DNA from: Mycobacterium ostraviense
GTDB lineage: Bacteria > Actinomycetota > Actinomycetes > Mycobacteriales > Mycobacteriaceae
DNA length: 32,178 nt
Direction: 5' to 3'
NCBI RefSeq assembly: GCF_002705925.1
Contig: NZ_NKRE01000001.1
Location: 693,992 to 726,169, forward strand
Part shown: piece by piece, positions 30,409 to 32,178 of the stretch
Position numbering within the stretch: the first letter of the stretch is position 1
How the letters are laid out: the number at the start of each line of letters is the position of its first letter
The notes under the pieces: model-generated
Databases searched by the model: none
Seen by the model: the letters and a program-made list of their open reading frames with translations, nothing else
What the model was told of the DNA's origin: nothing
Made by a program: the position numbers and the translations under genes

Positions 30409-30437
30409 ACATATTATCAAACAGATATGTACATATC
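30409..30437. promoter_or_regulatory. A/T-rich operator region of vapBC
   Basis: 30424-30437 is the perfect 14-bp palindrome GATATGTACATATC. A further direct half-site ACATAT is at 30409-30414 beside the vapB start, and the region is much richer in A and T than its surroundings. Such spaced ATAT half-sites are what ribbon-helix-helix antitoxins bind. The stretch from 30438 to 30729 shows no gene or motif that I can support. Confidence 0.65.
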
Positions 30438-30729
30438 CGCACAGGGTCGAGCAACTGCTTTTCCCGCCAGACCCAAGGTGGCTACGTGATGGCAGCGACT
30501 TCGTCTGTGGACAGTTGTGGAGAGCAGCTCAGCGGAGGTGACGCAGTCCTTCGGTCATCTGGTCGCCCCACGCGATGGAATCTTTACTCCGCGCGAGGCG
30601 CGCTGCTAATTCCGGCGCTACGCCAGCGAACCTCGCCAGGATGCAGACGGAGTGTGCTGCGGGGGTAATGGGTGCGGGTTAGGGTTGGCGAGTGTTTGTC
30701 TGCGCGCAGTGAGTCGGAGGTTTTCGGTG

Positions 30730-30893
30730 ATGGTGTTTGCGGTGCAGCCGGCTGTGGTGGGGGCGCGGCGTTTGTGGGCATCGCTGGTGAGCATGCGGCG
30801 GCGCGCGGGGTGTTTTCTGATGCCCAGTCGGTGGCCGGCGCAACAATGGCGGTGGTTAGTGAGGCGATGCGCGCGGTGGCCCTGACCCGGTAG
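30730..30893 (+). pseudogene. frameshifted, short PE-like gene
   Basis: ATG at 30730 gives MVFAVQPAVVGA, which resembles the start of PE proteins (MSFVTVQPEAL type). After about 30765 the family-like sequence continues only in another frame: AAFVGIAGEHAAARGVFSDA, then QSVAGATMAVVSEAMRAVAL, ending at TAG 30891-30893. A single-base change around the run of G residues near 30758-30766 would join them. The joined product is only about 55 residues, shorter than the usual 100-residue PE domain. It lies 13 bp before the PPE-like gene, the usual PE-PPE order. Confidence 0.6.
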
Positions 30894-30906
30894 CGGTTAG
30901 CGGGTT

Positions 30907-31872
30907 GTGGTGGTGCATCCCTGGCCGGCGTTTAGCCCGGAGGCCAACTACACGGCGTTGGCCTCGGGGTCTGGTCCGGCATCGACGTTGGCCTATGCCG
31001 AAACCTTGAGCGCGCAGGCGGCGCAGGTGCAGGCGGTGGTGGCGGCCTCGGCAGCCAGTGCGGCGGCCACCTATGGCACCACGTGGCGCGGGGTAGGGGC
31101 GACGGCTTCGGCGGTGGCCCAGGCCGCGTTGGATACCCAGCATGAGCTGTTGGCAGCGGCGCTGCTGGAGAAGGCATCCCATGTCGCGGCGGCGGCCGGT
31201 GCCCGTCAGAGCGCGGTGGCGTCGATGGTCACCGCGCAGGAGGCAGAGGCCAATCGACGCGATGAGGCCACCGCCCAGCAGCTCAACCCGCTGGTGTGGG
31301 GTGCGTTGACCCCGCAGATCGTGGCATTGAACCTGGAGTATTACGGGCAGATGTGGCCGCGTAATGCGGCTGCGGGCGCGGCCTATGGTGCGGCGTTGCG
31401 CGCGGCCGCGACGGCGATCATGGTGCCGTTTCCGCCGGCTGTCCGGTGGGTCGCCGGCTGCGGCGGCGGTGGGGGTGGCCGAAACCGGGGCGATCAGCGC
31501 GGCCGAAGCAACCATGCAGGCCAGCGAGCAAGCCGCCCACGCAGTCATCGCCCCGGCGATGGCCGCCCCACAGGCCGCTGCCGCGGCGATACAACGTGCA
31601 GCCCCATCCGCCAGCGCACCCGGTTCACCACCAGCATCGCCGAATACCGCCGCGTTGGCGGCCACCCAACCCCTGCCCACACCACTAGGGCGCCGCGCGC
31701 CCCGGTCGGGATGTTCGCGCCGCGCTCGCCGGCCGGGCCGCTTCCTGCACCGACAGCGACCACCCCCGGCGGCCAGGGGCTGGCCTCGTCGCAGCTCAGC
31801 GAGGCGCTGCAGAGCTGCGCAGGCATCCTGACCCGACCGCGGGATCACAGCCGGGATCAGCCGGTGTGGTGA
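30907..31872 (+). pseudogene. PPE-family gene broken by two frameshifts
   Basis: Residues 1-178 are a PPE-type domain: WPAFSPEANYTALASGSGPA, LSAQAAQVQAVVAASAASAA, TQHELLAAALLEKASHVAAA, LNLEYYGQMWPRNAAAGAAY (the equivalent of the E-YGEMW segment), PFPPAV. Near 31440 the natural composition jumps to frame 2: AETGAISAAEATMQASEQAA, HAVIAPAMAAPQAAAAAIQR, ALAATQPLPTPLG. Near 31690 it returns to the first frame: VGMFAPRSPAGPLPAPTATT, then QLSEALQSCAG. Read as one open frame the middle is Arg-rich and unlike the family. The N-terminal motif starts with WPAF, not the PPE triplet, so it is a divergent member. It would be exported by a type VII system if intact. Confidence 0.65.
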
Positions 31873-31930
31873 GCGGCTATCCCGGTGCGGGATTCCGCCC
31901 TGGGCCAGCCCCCCGCCACCGCCTTCGCTG

Positions 31931-32118
31931 CAAGCTACGCGAGACGCCTACAACAAGTTGACCAACGACATCGACCACCACAATCTAAACCCGCCCAACC
32001 CTGCCGATTGGAAGCGGTTCAGGCTTACAACCAAGAAGCCTGGTATTACAACACCTTGAAGGCCCAACTCGAGCGCCAATTACTAAGCCGAGCGTTAGTA
32101 AGGCGACTTAGGCGGTGA
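31931..32118 (+). pseudogene. frameshifted fragment resembling a mycobacterial ESX-associated helical domain
   Basis: Frame 2 reads DAYNKLTNDIDHHNLNPPNP and then ADW; from about 32005 the continuation is in frame 1: EAVQAYNQEAWYYNTLKAQL then ERQL, ending at a TGA at 32116-32118. The pattern YN-L--DI--HN-NPP-----AV-AYN-EA--L---KA-LE is seen in helical regions of large mycobacterial WXG/PPE-linked secreted proteins. It may be the former C-terminal part of the preceding PPE-type gene. The family match is from memory of the pattern only. Confidence 0.45.
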
Positions 32119-32178
32119 TGTAAGCGAGGTGAGGGTCGGCGAAGAATCCGCGGATCGTATTGACTCGCCTTTGAAGTC
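32108..32178 (-). CDS. C-terminal fragment of a gene running off the right edge
   Basis: On the minus strand an open frame enters from the edge and reads LQRRVNTIRGFFADPHLAYI then TA and stop TAA at 32110-32108. The sequence looks protein-like (hydrophobic-basic alternation) but only 22 codons are visible and I cannot name the family. It overlaps the end of the fragment on the other strand by about 11 bp. Confidence 0.35.
   Translation of the reverse strand, partial: LQRRVNTIRGFFADPHLAYITA

Noticed and set aside
29785..30420. Single 211-codon gene covering vapC and vapB
   Set aside because: The first 78 codons are vapB read in the wrong frame; vapB itself (ribbon-helix-helix start) is clear in the other frame, with vapC starting at GTG 30186.

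Overview
The window is high-GC actinobacterial DNA from a slow-growing Mycobacterium. Many products can be matched, from memory of the families, to M. tuberculosis proteins of the DosR (hypoxia/NO dormancy) regulon: FdxA, universal stress protein, the Rip3-type site-2 protease (Rv2625c), Hrp1 (Rv2626c), HspX/Acr, Tgs1, and the Rv2627c, Rv2628, Rv2629, Rv0571c and Rv2632c types. Their order differs from M. tuberculosis and several interleaved genes are not part of the regulon I know there, so this looks like a related species (kansasii-type or similar) with an enlarged dormancy island. No tRNA, rRNA or CRISPR array was seen.

Layout. (1) 96-1893, minus: fdxA, a Cys-containing winged-helix regulator, a four-helix membrane protein and a cupin in one tightly overlapping operon. 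(2) 2171-3900: a DUF222/HNH endonuclease gene of the 13E12 repeat type, bracketed by a 110-bp direct repeat that is the 3' end of a universal stress gene. (3) 3793-6246, minus: hrp1, rip3 and usp; divergent from hspX (6487-6915), which ends in a strong hairpin. (4) 6999-11156: an SRPBCC-like protein, a small unknown protein, Tgs1 and a YhgE/Pip-type membrane protein. (5) 10988-14432, minus: a HAD phosphatase fused to a HerA-like ATPase, a small zinc-ribbon protein behind a perfect palindrome, and a slipin. (6) 14725-17867: a membrane protein, a second WS/DGAT acyltransferase and the Rv2627c-type hydrolase. (7) 18063-22816: a small helical protein, then flavodoxin plus a 931-residue ACP-FAAL-PlsC fusion, then a cNMP-binding GNAT acetyltransferase. 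(8) 23098-29589: Rv2628-type, long-chain acyl-CoA ligase, Rv2629-type, a diiron protein, a phosphoribosyltransferase-hydrolase and an Rv2632c-type protein. (9) 29785-32178: a VapBC pair, a frameshifted PE/PPE pair, a frameshifted ESX-substrate-like fragment and an edge ORF.

Matches to the DosR consensus (TTSGGGACTWWAGTCCCSAA), scored by hand at roughly 10 to 15 of 20 positions, lie in most of the intergenic regions that drive these genes. The better ones are at 6387, 7736, 8169, 17902, 17955, 23387 and 29650.

Working model (inference): one hypoxia-responsive island combines redox carriers (ferredoxin, flavodoxin), chaperone and stress proteins, membrane proteostasis (Rip3, slipin), ribosome protection (Rv2629-type) and a lipid-storage module (two WS/DGATs, an acyl-CoA ligase, an acyl-AMP ligase fused to its own carrier and acyltransferase). 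The cNMP-responsive lysine acetyltransferase sits between the two adenylating enzymes and could control them. The most distinctive items are the ACP-FAAL-PlsC fusion, the HAD-HerA fusion with an apparent frameshifted end, and the HNH element with its duplicated stress-gene tail.
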